This document shows, one piece after another, positions 35,882-44,892 of a DNA stretch of 64,000 nucleotides. Every line of letters begins with the position of its first letter. Within the stretch, counting starts at the first letter, position 1. Under the pieces are notes generated by a model, which ran no database searches, was not told the origin of the DNA, and worked only from the letters and a program-made list of their open reading frames with translations. The stretch covers positions 62,001 to 126,000 of the forward strand of contig CAXMMQ010000004.1 of NCBI GenBank assembly GCA_963693035.2, read 5' to 3'. Origin of the DNA: Lichenicoccus sp963693035 (lineage in GTDB: Bacteria; Pseudomonadota; Alphaproteobacteria; Acetobacterales; Acetobacteraceae). The translations under genes and the position numbers were made by a program.

Positions 35882-37375
35882 TTACTCCGCGGCGGCAGCC
35901 ACGTCAGCAGCAGTGGTGGGAGCCGAGGCCGGCTCGGTGTGGGTCGCCTTGATCGCCGCCTCCACGCCCGCCGCCCAGGCCGCGTCGGCCCGGCGGAAAT
36001 GCTCGATCTGCCGGTCGATGATGGTGCGCGGCACGCCCTGCATGGCGGCTGCGATGTTGTCGAAGAACCGCTGACGCTGGCCTGCGTCGAACATCCGGAA
36101 CAGGTTGCCCGGCTGGGTGTAGTCGTCGTTGCCGGCGCGATGGTCGTACCAGCCGGAATCGCCGGAGATGCGCAGCGGCGGCTCCTTGGCGGACGGCTGC
36201 TCGACCGGACCGTTGAAGGAGTTCGGCTCGTAGTAGTGGTCGGTGCCCTTCGGCGCGTCGAAGCGCATCGGGCCGTCGGCGTGGTAGGTGTTCACCACGG
36301 AATGCGGGCGGTTGACCGGCAGCGCCTCGTAATGGGTGCCGACGCGGTAGCGATGCGCGTCCGCATAGGCGAACAGGCGGCTCTGCAGCACCTTGTCCGG
36401 CGAGACGCCGATGCCCGGCACGATGTTCGAGGGCGAGAACGAGGACTGCTCGATCTCGGCGAAATAATGCTCGGGATTGCGGTTCAGCTCGGCCACGCCA
36501 ATCTCGATCAGCGGATATTCGCTGTGCGGCCAGACCTTGGTCAGGTCGAACGGGTTATACGAGGTGTGCTCCGCATCCAGCTCCGGCATGATCTGCACGA
36601 ACAGGCGCCATTTCGGAAAGTCGCCGCGCTCGATCGCGTCGTAGAGGTCGCGTTGCGCGCTTTCGCGATCGTTGGCGATGACCTGGTTGGCTTCCTCGTT
36701 GGTCCAGTGCTTGTGGCCCTGCAGGGTCTTGAAGTGGAACTTCACCCAATAGCGCTCGCCGGCATCGTTCCAGAAGCTGAAGGTGTGGCTGCCGTAGCCG
36801 TTGATGTGCCGGTAGCCCTGCGGCAGGCCACGGTCCGAGAACAGGATCGCCACCTGGTGCAGGCTCTCCGGCGAGAGCGACCAGTAATCCCACATCGCGG
36901 TCGGCGAACGCAGGTTGGTGCGCGGGTGGCGCTTCTGGGTGCGGATGAAGTCGGGGAACTTGATCGGGTCGCGAATGAAGAACACCGGCGTGTTGTTTCC
37001 GACCAGGTCCCAGTTGCCTTCCTCGGTATAGAACTTCACCGAGAAGCCGCGCACGTCGCGCTCGGCGTCGGCGGCGCCGCGCTCGCCGGCGACGGTCGAG
37101 AACCGCATCAGCAGATCGGTCTGCTTGCCGACCTCGCTGAACAGCTTCGCCCTGGTGTATTTGCTGATGTCTTGGGTGACGGTAAGCCGGCCGTAGGCGC
37201 CGGACCCCTTGGCATGCACCACGCGCTCGGGAATGCGCTCGCGGTTCTGGTGCGCGAGCTTCTCGAGTAACTGGTAGTTATCGAGCAGCAGCGGACCACG
37301 CGGCCCGGCGCTGCGGCTGTTCTGGTTGTCCGGCAGCGGCGCGCCGGCGGTGGTCGTAAGCCTGGTATCGCTCAT
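35882..37375 (-). CDS. katA: Heme catalase (small-subunit, clade 3 type)
   Basis: 497 residues. Catalytic His and surroundings in RIPERVVHAKGSGAYG, Asn in the NNTPVFFIRD region, and the proximal heme Tyr in LFAYADAHRYRVG. It decomposes H2O2 in the cytosol. An OxyR-type palindrome lies 78-98 nt upstream of the ATG and an oxyR gene is 1 kb away. hemH follows in the same operon. Confidence 0.95.
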   Translation of the reverse strand: MSDTRLTTTAGAPLPDNQNSRSAGPRGPLLLDNYQLLEKLAHQNRERIPERVVHAKGSGAYGRLTVTQDISKYTRAKLFSEVGKQTDLLMRFSTVAGERGAADAERDVRGFSVKFYTEEGNWDLVGNNTPVFFIRDPIKFPDFIRTQKRHPRTNLRSPTAMWDYWSLSPESLHQVAILFSDRGLPQGYRHINGYGSHTFSFWNDAGERYWVKFHFKTLQGHKHWTNEEANQVIANDRESAQRDLYDAIERGDFPKWRLFVQIMPELDAEHTSYNPFDLTKVWPHSEYPLIEIGVAELNRNPEHYFAEIEQSSFSPSNIVPGIGVSPDKVLQSRLFAYADAHRYRVGTHYEALPVNRPHSVVNTYHADGPMRFDAPKGTDHYYEPNSFNGPVEQPSAKEPPLRISGDSGWYDHRAGNDDYTQPGNLFRMFDAGQRQRFFDNIAAAMQGVPRTIIDRQIEHFRRADAAWAAGVEAAIKATHTEPASAPTTAADVAAAAE

Positions 37376-37447
37376 GGGTGTCTCCAGTCCGAGATTGCTC
37401 CCAGACCGTAGTCACCGGTCAGCGATCGGAGAATTCGATCATTCCTG

Positions 37448-38355
37448 TTATTGCGATAGACCTTTCCTATCGCGCGACCTCCGGCTCCAGATCGCCGCCA
37501 GTATCGAGTCGGAGAGGTTGTGCCAGATCGAGAACACCGCGCCGTGCAATGCCGCCACCGCCCCGAGATAGCTGCGCGCCAACGTCGCGGCTAGGCCGGA
37601 ATTCTGCATGCCGACCTCGAAGGCCAGCGTGCGGCAGGTTGCCTGGTCGAAGCCGAGCAGCCGGCCGCCCAAAAGCCGCCGAGCAGCCCGGTGGCGTTGT
37701 GCAGCATCACGCCGAGCAGGACCGACGGGCCGAGGGAAGCGAGGCTGCCCCGGCTCGACGCCACCACGACGGCGATGATCAGTACAACGCAGAGCATCGA
37801 CAGCACCGGCAGCGGCCGCCGCCGGCGCTCCGGCAGAACCCGGTTGGCGATGAGGCCGAGGCCGACCGGCAGCGCCACGATGATGACGATCGAGCGCAAC
37901 AGGCCGGTGACGTCCGGCGCCACGCCGCGGTCGATATAGAGCCAGGCCAGCAGCGGAGTCATGACGATGCCGGCCAGAGTGGACAGCGCGCCGATGGTGA
38001 CCGAGAGTGCCACGTCGGCGCGCGCGACGAACACCATCACCGTGGACGCGGTGCCGCTGGCCACCGAGCCGGTCAGGATCATGCCGGCGGCGAGCTGTGG
38101 CGGCATCCTGAGCGCGTGCGCGATGGCCCAGGCGGCGAGCGGCATGATGCCGTAATGCAGCGCGAGCCCGGCCAGCACCGGCGCCGGCCGCTGCAGCACG
38201 CGATGGAAATCGGCGGGCTCCAGGGTGGCGCCCATGCCGAACATCACCAGCGCCAGCAGCCAGCCGGTCCAGGGCCCGAGCGGCAGGAACAGCATCGGCA
38301 GACGCAGCGCGAGCGCTGCCGCGAGGCAGGCGAGGACAGGGAAGAGCAGCGACAC
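37448..38355 (-). pseudogene. Bile acid:sodium symporter family transporter, frameshifted
   Basis: BASS-family permease (PanS/YocS-like) with helices and the motif ALVMFGMGATL, then TGSVASGTASTVMVF. From GTG 38355 the frame is intact to about 37680 (MLHNATGLLGG); the remainder, RLLGFDQATCRTLAFEVGMQ and on to WHNLSDSILAAIW, continues one frame over. The shift lies by a TTTTGGG run near 37660-37676 and corresponds to one missing base (or two extra). Either a recent pseudogene or a sequencing error; all family motifs remain. Confidence 0.75.
37453..37473. promoter_or_regulatory. OxyR-type palindrome upstream of katA-hemH
   Basis: GCGATAG and CTATCGC, perfect 7-nt arms around a 7-nt spacer. It contains ATAG-N7-CTAT, the half-motif of the OxyR tetranucleotide pattern; only the central pair is well matched. 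It sits 78-98 nt before the katA start and overlaps the last codons region of the upstream symporter remnant. Confidence 0.6.
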
Positions 38356-38405
38356 CGTTGGACTGGTAGTCTGGCCAGCGAGCCAGGAGAAGAGCCGACC
38401 CCGAA

Positions 38406-39374
38406 ATGACCCGCACCCACCTGAGCGGCCTCTCGCTGCGCGACCTGGAATATGCGCTCGCGGTCGCCGACCTGCGGCATTTCGGGCGCGCCGCCGAGCG
38501 CTGCGGGGTCAGCCAGCCGGCGCTCAGCGAGCAGATACGCAAGCTCGAGGCACTGCTCGGCGCGCCGCTGTTCGAGCGCACGGGGCGCCGGATCGAGCTG
38601 ACCGGCCACGGCGAGATCCTGCTGCGGCAGGCGCGCATCGTGCTGCGCGAGGCGCTGGGGCTGCTGGAGATGGCCAGTGCGGGCACCGATCCGCTGCAGG
38701 GCGCCCTGCGGGTCGGCGTGATCCCGACGCTGGGTCCATACTACCTGCCGCTGGTGCTGCGCGCGCTGCGCGACCGCTTTGCCGGACTCGAACTCCAATT
38801 GCATGAAGGCCGCACCAGCGTTCTGGTCGAGCAGCTGCAGCGCGGCAGCCTCGATTCGATCCTCGCGGCGCTGCCGCTGTCGGGCGACCAGATCGACAGC
38901 ACGGCGCTGTTCTTCGAGCGCTTCCAGCTCCTGCTGCCCGCCGGCCACCGCCTGCTCGACGCCCCGGTGCTGCGTCCGGAAGACCTGCCCGGACGGGATC
39001 TGCTGCTGCTCGAGGAGGGGCACTGCCTGCGCGACCAGGCGATCTCGCTGTGCAGCCTGCCCGGTCCGACAGGGCACCATGCCAGGCACGCCAGCAGCCT
39101 GGAGATGCTGCGTCACATGGTCGCCGCCGGTGAGGGCTACACGCTGATGCCGCAGCTTGCCACCCGCCTCACCGACGCGCCCGATGCGCTCGGCGGCCTG
39201 CTGCAGCTCCGGCCGCTCGGTGCGGGCGCGAGTGGTGCGGCGGCGGGCCGCACGATCGGCCTCGCCTGGCGCGCGACCGACCCGCGCGGACCGCATTTCG
39301 CCCGGCTCGGCGCGTTCCTGCGCGACCGGGCGCCAGACGGTACGGAGCCGGTGCCGTCGACAGATCAGATCTAA
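38406..39374 (+). CDS. oxyR: Hydrogen peroxide sensor OxyR (LysR family)
   Basis: 322 residues. N-terminal LysR helix-turn-helix (LRDLEYALAVADLRHFGRAA, then CGVSQPALSEQIRKLE). The OxyR-specific redox motif GHCLRDQAISLC is present, with cysteines at about residues 207 and 216, the spacing of Cys199/Cys208 in E. coli OxyR. Oxidation to a disulfide would activate katA-hemH and katG. It is divergent from the symporter remnant, 50 nt apart, and lies about 1 kb from katA. Confidence 0.93.
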   Translation: MTRTHLSGLSLRDLEYALAVADLRHFGRAAERCGVSQPALSEQIRKLEALLGAPLFERTGRRIELTGHGEILLRQARIVLREALGLLEMASAGTDPLQGALRVGVIPTLGPYYLPLVLRALRDRFAGLELQLHEGRTSVLVEQLQRGSLDSILAALPLSGDQIDSTALFFERFQLLLPAGHRLLDAPVLRPEDLPGRDLLLLEEGHCLRDQAISLCSLPGPTGHHARHASSLEMLRHMVAAGEGYTLMPQLATRLTDAPDALGGLLQLRPLGAGASGAAAGRTIGLAWRATDPRGPHFARLGAFLRDRAPDGTEPVPSTDQI

Positions 39375-39475
39375 CAAGCTGCTCATGCGCCGCCTCGCCC
39401 AGGCCGCACCTGCGCGTCTCGGAGGAGATGCGGGCTGGCGGACCCGGCTGGCGGAACTGCTGTACCGCCGCCGTC

Positions 39476-40375
39476 TCAGCCAGTGGCCGGACCGAACTCG
39501 TCCACCACCATGTCGACGAACGCCCGCAGCTTCGGCGTGAGCGGGCGCGCGGCCGGGAACAGCAGGTGCATCGGCCGCACCGGGCCGTCCCAGCCCGGCA
39601 GGACACGCACCAGGCGTCCCGCCGCAAGATCCTCGGCGACCACCGCTTCGGCCTGCAGGATGACGCCCCACCCCGCCACCGCGGCATCGCGCAGCACGCG
39701 CGCATCGTTCACCCGGTAGCGGCCGCCGATCCGCACAGGACGTGTCTCGCCGGCGCCGGTGAACGACCACTCGTCCAAGGCGAGGCCAGACGATGCGACG
39801 AAGCCGAGGCACTCGTGTGCGGCCAGGTCCTCCGGCTGCGCCGGCTCGCCGCGCCGCGCCAGATATACCGGCGCGGCGCAGGCGACCAGCCGATAGGGTG
39901 CGAGCGGCCGCGCGGCCAGGGTGGAGTCGCGCAGCGCGCCGAGCCGCAGCACCGCGTCGTAGCCCTCCTCGACGATGTCGACGTAGCGGTCGGAGAGGAC
40001 CAGTTCGACTTCCACCTCGGGGAACGTGGCGAGGTAGCGCATCAGCAGCGGCGCCAGTCTCAGGGTTCCGAACGTCACCGGGGCGTTCACGCGCAGCCGG
40101 CCCCTCGGCGCCTCGCCCAGCGCCTGGACCGCCGCGTCGGCTGCCTCGGCATCCGCCAGCACCGCGCGGCAGCGGTCATAGTAGATCCGGCCGGCCGCGG
40201 TCAGGCTCTGGCGCCGCGTGGTCCGGTTGAGAAGCTGGGTGCCAAGATGCGCCTCCAGGGCGGCGATATGCTTGCCCACCATCTGCGGCGAGACCCCGAG
40301 CACCGCGGCGGCGGCGGTGAACGACCGCAGCTCCGCCGCCCGCACGAACACGACCATCCTGGTCAGGCGATCCAT
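39476..40375 (-). CDS. LysR-family transcriptional regulator
   Basis: About 299 residues. HTH: MDRLTRMVVFVRAAELRSFT and LGVSPQMVGKHIAALE; the rest is the LysR substrate-binding domain of the CrgA/PA group with GRLRVNAPVTFG and the C-terminal RAFVDMVVDEF. ATG 40375 has GAGG 10 nt upstream; TTG 40384 is a weaker alternative. It is divergent from the alcohol dehydrogenase at 40477, the classic layout for a LysR regulator and its target. Confidence 0.88.
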   Translation of the reverse strand: MDRLTRMVVFVRAAELRSFTAAAAVLGVSPQMVGKHIAALEAHLGTQLLNRTTRRQSLTAAGRIYYDRCRAVLADAEAADAAVQALGEAPRGRLRVNAPVTFGTLRLAPLLMRYLATFPEVEVELVLSDRYVDIVEEGYDAVLRLGALRDSTLAARPLAPYRLVACAAPVYLARRGEPAQPEDLAAHECLGFVASSGLALDEWSFTGAGETRPVRIGGRYRVNDARVLRDAAVAGWGVILQAEAVVAEDLAAGRLVRVLPGWDGPVRPMHLLFPAARPLTPKLRAFVDMVVDEFGPATG

Positions 40376-40382
40376 CGATTGC

Positions 40383-40395
40383 AAACCTCGGGTTT
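40383..40395. promoter_or_regulatory. Short inverted repeat in the LysR/dehydrogenase divergent region
   Basis: AAACC-TCG-GGTTT, perfect 5-nt arms, immediately upstream of the lysR-type start and about 82 nt before the dehydrogenase start. A candidate LysR box by position only. Confidence 0.35.
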
Positions 40396-40476
40396 CAGGT
40401 CATCCGTCCAGTGTGGCGTTTAACTCCGCTCGCGGCAGTTCGACATCCGGCTCGCACATCAACCGGAGATCATCCC

Positions 40477-41493
40477 ATGCGTGCCTGGCGTTTCGACGAG
40501 TTCCGCGGCCTGGACGGCCTTCACCTGCATGACGAGCCGATGCCCGAACCGCAGCGTGGCGAACTGCTGCTGCGGGTGCGCGCGGTCTCGCTGAACTACC
40601 GCGACATCGCCATGCCGCTTGGCCGCTATCCGGTCCCGTCGGAGCCCGGCCACATTCCGATCAGCGACGCCGCAGCCGAGGTGGTCGCCGTTGGCGCCGG
40701 CGTCCGGTCGTTCCAGCCAGGCCACCGGGTGATCGGCAGCTTCCATCGGCGCTGGTTCGGCGGTCCGCCGGATATCGACTGGGGACGGAGCGGCTATGGT
40801 GCCTTCGAGGATGGCTGGCTCGCCGAATACAAGGCGATCTCCGAGGAGAGCGTCGTCAGGCTGCCGGATGGGTACTCGTTCGAGCAGGGCGCCACCCTTC
40901 CCTGCGCCGCCACCACGGCCTGGACCGCGCTCGGCGGACCGCAGCCGATCCGGCCCGGCCAGTCCGTCCTGACGCTGGGCACCGGCGGCGTGTCGATCTT
41001 CGCGGTCCAGCTTGCCAGGGCGCTCGGGGCGACGGTGTTCGCCACCACCTCCAGCGACGGGAAGGCGGCGCGGCTGCGTGCCTTGGGCGCCGACCATGTC
41101 CTCGACTACACGCAGGCGCCCGACTGGGGGCAGCGGGTGCGCGAGCTTACCGGCGGCGCAGGCGTCGATTACGTCATCGAGACCGGAGGCGCCGGCACCA
41201 TCGAGCAGTCCCTGCGCGCGGTGGCCGCGGGCGGCATAGTAGCGCTGATCGGCTTCCTCAGCGGCGAGGCCTCCGGCCTCGACTTCACCCGGCTGTTCAC
41301 CGCGGGCGCCGTGACCCGACCAATCAGGGTCGGCTCGCGCGCCGACCTGCAGGACCTGCTGCGTGTCGCGATGGCAACCGAGCTGCAGCCGGTCATCGAC
41401 CAGGTGTTCGAGTTCGACGAGGCGCCAGCAGCGTTCGAGCGGCTGCTCGGCGGCCGGCATGTCGGCAAGATCGTCATCCGGCTGCCCGGCTGA
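40477..41493 (+). CDS. NAD(P)-dependent alcohol dehydrogenase/quinone reductase-like (MDR)
   Basis: 338-residue medium-chain reductase. It has LNYRDIAMPLGRYP and the cofactor motif GTGGVSIFAVQLARALGA, with GADHVLDY, but lacks the catalytic zinc Cys/His pair, like quinone-oxidoreductase and YogA-type proteins. CCGGAG lies 8 nt before ATG 40477; the open frame begins earlier but without a ribosome site. Probably controlled by the adjacent LysR protein. A strong terminator follows. Confidence 0.87.
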   Translation: MRAWRFDEFRGLDGLHLHDEPMPEPQRGELLLRVRAVSLNYRDIAMPLGRYPVPSEPGHIPISDAAAEVVAVGAGVRSFQPGHRVIGSFHRRWFGGPPDIDWGRSGYGAFEDGWLAEYKAISEESVVRLPDGYSFEQGATLPCAATTAWTALGGPQPIRPGQSVLTLGTGGVSIFAVQLARALGATVFATTSSDGKAARLRALGADHVLDYTQAPDWGQRVRELTGGAGVDYVIETGGAGTIEQSLRAVAAGGIVALIGFLSGEASGLDFTRLFTAGAVTRPIRVGSRADLQDLLRVAMATELQPVIDQVFEFDEAPAAFERLLGGRHVGKIVIRLPG

Positions 41494-41502
41494 CAAAGCA
41501 AA

Positions 41503-41536
41503 GGCGGCATCCCAACCCGGGATGCCGCCCTGTTTT
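41503..41536. terminator. Bidirectional intrinsic terminator
   Basis: Perfect 11-bp stem GGCGGCATCCC / GGGATGCCGCC with loop AACCC, followed by CTGTTTT on the + strand and, read in reverse, by TTTGCTTTG. It lies between the convergent dehydrogenase and katG genes and serves both. Confidence 0.85.
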
Positions 41537-41555
41537 AGTTCACGCCCGCGCGCTT

Positions 41556-43769
41556 TCAGACCAGATCGAAGCGGTCCAGGTTCATCACCTTGGTCCAGAC
41601 CGCCACGAAGTCGGCGACAAAGGCCTCCTGGCTGTCCGTGCAGCCGAACACTTCCGACACCGCGCGCAGCAGCGAGTTCGAGCCGAAGATCAGGTCGGCG
41701 CGGGTGCCGGTCCATTTCAGCTCGCCGGTGCGGCGGTCGTGGCCCTCGAAGCGATCATCCGCGGAGGAGGTCGCCTTCCAGGTCGTCGTCATGTCGAGCA
41801 GGTTGACGAAGAAGTCGTTGGTCAGAATGCCCGGCCGCTTCGTGAACACCCCGAGATCGGTGCCGCCATGGGTGGCGCCGAGCACGCGCATGCCGCCGAG
41901 CAGCACCGTCATCTCCGGCGCGGTCAGCGTCAGCAGGTGCGCCCGGTCCACCAGATGGACCTCCTCCTGCTTGCCCTTGGTATCGCCGACATAGTTGCGG
42001 AAGCCGTCGACCTTCGGCTCCAGCACTGCGAAGGAATGGACGTCGGTCTGCTCCTGCGACGCATCGGTGCGGCCCGGAGTGAACGGCACCTCGACAGCGT
42101 GCCCGCCATCCTTTGCAGCCTTTTCGACGGCGGCCGAGCCGCCCAGCACGATCAGGTCGGCCAGCGATACCTTCCTGTCGCTAGTAGCATTGAACTCGGC
42201 TTGGATCTTCTCCAGCACCGGCAGCACCTTGGCCAACTCGGCCGGCTCGTTCGCCGTCCAGTCCTTCTGCGGCGCGAGACGGATGCGTGCGCCGTTGGCG
42301 CCACCCCGCTTGTCGGTGCCACGGAAGGTCGAGGCCGACTTCCATGCGGTCGAGACAAGCTGCGCGACGCTCAACCCGGATGCGAGCAGCTTCGCCTTCA
42401 GCGTCGCGATCTCCGCCGCGCCGATCAGCGGATGATCGACCGCGGGCACCGGGTCCTGCCACAGCAGCACCTCGCTGGGCACCTCCGGCCCGAGATAACG
42501 CGCCAGCGGTCCCATGTCGCGATGGGTCAGCTTGAACCAGGCACGGGCGAAGGCGTCCGCGAACTGGTCGGGATTGGCATGGAACCGCTTGCTGATTTCC
42601 AGGTAGGCCGGATCGGCGATCAGAGCGATGTCCGAGGTGAACATCATCGGCGCGTGGCGCTTGCTCGCATCATGCGCGTCCGGCACCTGGTCGGCCCCGG
42701 CATTGTTCTTCGGCTTCCACTGGTTGCCGCCACCCGGGCCTTTCTCCAGCTCCCATTCGAACCCGAACAGGTTGTCGTAGTAGCCGTTGTCCCACCGGGT
42801 CGGCTCGGCGGTCCAGGCGCCCTCGAGGCCGCTGGAGATGGTGTCCGGGCCACGGCCGGTGCGATAGCTGTTGCTCCAGCCCAGGCCCATCGCCGCCATA
42901 GGCGCCGCCTCCGGCTCGGGACCGACATAGTCCCCGGCGCTGGCGGCGCCGTGGCTCTTGCCGAAGGTGTGGCCACCCGCGACCAGGGCCACCGTCTCCT
43001 CGTCATTCATCGCCATGCGCGCGAACGTCTCGCGAATGTCGCGGGCCGAGGCGAGCGCGTCGGGGATGCCATTCGGACCTTCCGGGTTGACGTAGATCAG
43101 CCCCATCTGCACCGCGCCGAGATAGTCGGCGAGTTCGCGGTCGCCGCTATAGCGCTTGTCGTCGAGCCAGGAGTCCTCGGGACCCCAGTTGATGTCTTCC
43201 TCGGGCTCCCACACATCCACGCGGCCGCCGGCGAAGCCGAAGGTCTTGAGGCCCATGGATTCCAGCGCGCAGTTGCCGGTCAGCACCATCAGGTCGGCCC
43301 AGGAGATCTTGCGGCCGTATTTCTGCTTGATCGGCCAGAGCAGCAGCCGCGCCTTGTCGAGATTGGCATTGTCCGGCCAGGAGTTCAGCGGCGCGAAACG
43401 CTGGGTGCCGGAGCCCGCGCCGCCACGGCCATCGCCGATGCGGTAGGTGCCGGCGCTGTGCCAAGCCATGCGGATGAACAGTGGCCCGTAATGGCCGAAA
43501 TCCGCCGGCCACCAGTCCTGCGACGTGGTCATCAGGGCGAAGATGTCCTGCTTCACCGCGGCGAGGTCGAGGCTCTTGAACTCCTCGGCGTAGTTGAAGT
43601 CGGCCTTCAGCGGATTGGCGACGACCGAGTGCTGGTGCAGGATCTTCAGGTTGAGCTGGTTCGGCCACCATTCCTGGTTGGACCTGGGCCACGCCGTCGA
43701 ATTGTTGGGCGACACGCCCTTCATGGGGTCCCCCTGCATGGGGCACTGGCCGACGCTGTCTCCGTCCAT
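41556..43769 (-). CDS. katG: Catalase-peroxidase KatG
   Basis: 737 residues, normal length for the two-domain bifunctional enzyme. Distal active site IRMAWHSAGTYR (Arg, Trp, His), the Tyr of the Met-Tyr-Trp adduct in MGLIYVNPEGP, and the proximal His in AGGHTFGKSHG. The second, heme-free domain begins near residue 430. I chose ATG 43769, which has GGGAGAG just upstream and starts MDGDSVGQCP; the frame open to 43850 lacks a ribosome site. Confidence 0.95.
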   Translation of the reverse strand: MDGDSVGQCPMQGDPMKGVSPNNSTAWPRSNQEWWPNQLNLKILHQHSVVANPLKADFNYAEEFKSLDLAAVKQDIFALMTTSQDWWPADFGHYGPLFIRMAWHSAGTYRIGDGRGGAGSGTQRFAPLNSWPDNANLDKARLLLWPIKQKYGRKISWADLMVLTGNCALESMGLKTFGFAGGRVDVWEPEEDINWGPEDSWLDDKRYSGDRELADYLGAVQMGLIYVNPEGPNGIPDALASARDIRETFARMAMNDEETVALVAGGHTFGKSHGAASAGDYVGPEPEAAPMAAMGLGWSNSYRTGRGPDTISSGLEGAWTAEPTRWDNGYYDNLFGFEWELEKGPGGGNQWKPKNNAGADQVPDAHDASKRHAPMMFTSDIALIADPAYLEISKRFHANPDQFADAFARAWFKLTHRDMGPLARYLGPEVPSEVLLWQDPVPAVDHPLIGAAEIATLKAKLLASGLSVAQLVSTAWKSASTFRGTDKRGGANGARIRLAPQKDWTANEPAELAKVLPVLEKIQAEFNATSDRKVSLADLIVLGGSAAVEKAAKDGGHAVEVPFTPGRTDASQEQTDVHSFAVLEPKVDGFRNYVGDTKGKQEEVHLVDRAHLLTLTAPEMTVLLGGMRVLGATHGGTDLGVFTKRPGILTNDFFVNLLDMTTTWKATSSADDRFEGHDRRTGELKWTGTRADLIFGSNSLLRAVSEVFGCTDSQEAFVADFVAVWTKVMNLDRFDLV

Positions 43770-43788
43770 CTTTCTCTCCCGATCTGAC

Positions 43789-43846
43789 GCGTCGATCGAC
43801 GCGATCCGCGCCCAGGTCGCTCTGGTGCTACCGCGTGATTGTAGCA
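43789..43846. promoter_or_regulatory. Two inverted repeats upstream of katG
   Basis: GCGTCGATCGACGC at 43789-43802 is a perfect 14-nt palindrome 20-33 nt before the katG start. TGCTAC-N9-GTAGCA at 43826-43846 is a second perfect inverted repeat with LysR-like spacing. Either could be regulatory; neither matches the katA site. Confidence 0.35.
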
Positions 43847-44036
43847 ACATTGCCGCCCTGAGAAAGGCCCCGGCTCCTCACATGCAGGCCAGCGCCGGCA
43901 TTTGTCATGAGAGCCACGGCGATCGCCCTCGATGCGGATCAAGGCAGCCGGATCCTCCGCGCCATTCTGCAGGCTGTTCCGCCGACGTTGCGGCCTGCAC
44001 GCGGCGTATCCAGGGCAGCCCTGCTGGAAGGACTGG

Positions 44037-44290
44037 ATGATGAACGCCCGCGACATCATGACGCGTGACCTGGCCTCGATCGGGCCCGACGCGAAGATCC
44101 GGAGAGGCGGCAGCCCTGATGGTCGAGCGCCGGGTGAGCTTGCTGCCGGTGGCGGGCAAGGATCGCCGGCTCGTCGGCATCCTGACGCAGGGCGACCTGC
44201 CGCACCGGGCGGCATCCGGAACCGACGGCCACCGGCGGTCCGGCTTCCTGCGGTTCCTGCCCGGCGACGGCCGCACCGCGTCGGACCCGG
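44037..44290 (+). pseudogene. CBS-domain protein remnant
   Basis: Start MMNARDIMTRDLASIGPDAKI, with GGAAGGA before the ATG, is a typical CBS-pair N-terminus. An extra A near 44103 shifts the frame; after it EAAALMVERRVSLLPVAG and LVGILTQGDL continue the first CBS domain. Homology stops near 44285, where the reverse-strand cydD remnant begins. The second CBS domain is missing, so this is a truncated and frameshifted gene. Confidence 0.7.
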
Positions 44291-44805
44291 ACCTCGCCGG
44301 CGGTGAGCGTCGCCAGGCCGCGCAGCAGGTTGAGCGCCGTGGTCTTGCCGGAGCCGCTGCAGCCGAGCAGCACCACGATCTCCCCGGGGAACGCCTCGAA
44401 GCTCAGGCCGTCGAGCGCCGGCCGGTCGTCGTCGGATAGCGCACGGTCGCCGCCTCGAAGCGGATCGATGGCGGATCGGACAGCATTGCCGGAGCTGCCG
44501 CTGAATACCGCGACAATGCGACCGCGGCCTGCCGGTCGTGAGAGGCGGCGGCGAGCCTGCGCATCGGCGCATAGAAGTCCGGCGCCAGCGCCGGCACGAA
44601 GAACGCCTCCGGCAGCGTCAGGACGATGGAACCGCAGCAGCCCGAGCAGGCTGAACCCGGCATAGACCCCCACCAGCGCCACGGACAGGGCTGCGAAGAG
44701 CTCCAGCCCCGCCGACGGGATGAAGGCGACGCGCAGCACACTCATCGTGCGTCGCTGCAGGTCCGCCGACGCATCGGCCAGCACACGCGCCTGGCTGTCC
44801 TCGGC
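44270..44805 (-). pseudogene. cydD: CydD-type ABC exporter remnant
   Basis: Pieces in three frames match CydD, the thiol-exporting ABC protein needed for cytochrome bd assembly: SADLQRRTMSVLRVAF and FAALSVALVGVYAGFSLLG, then LTLPEAFFVPALAPDFYAP with MRRLAAASHDRQAA, then ALDGLSFEAFPGEIVVLLGC with Walker A GCSGSGKTT. The N-terminal membrane region and the end of the ATPase domain are absent. It faces away from cydB, whereas intact cyd loci normally have all genes in one direction, so an inversion or deletion probably occurred. Confidence 0.72.
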
Positions 44806-44892
44806 CGCGGGCCGTTCGCCGCCCATGACGAGCCCAGCCCCGCACCGGTCGCGCTGCCCGCCACGCCACTCGCTGCCTGAGGGAGACGACGC

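Noticed and set aside
41739..43787. 682-codon forward frame opposite katG
   Set aside because: Antisense shadow of katG; no ribosome site or domain.
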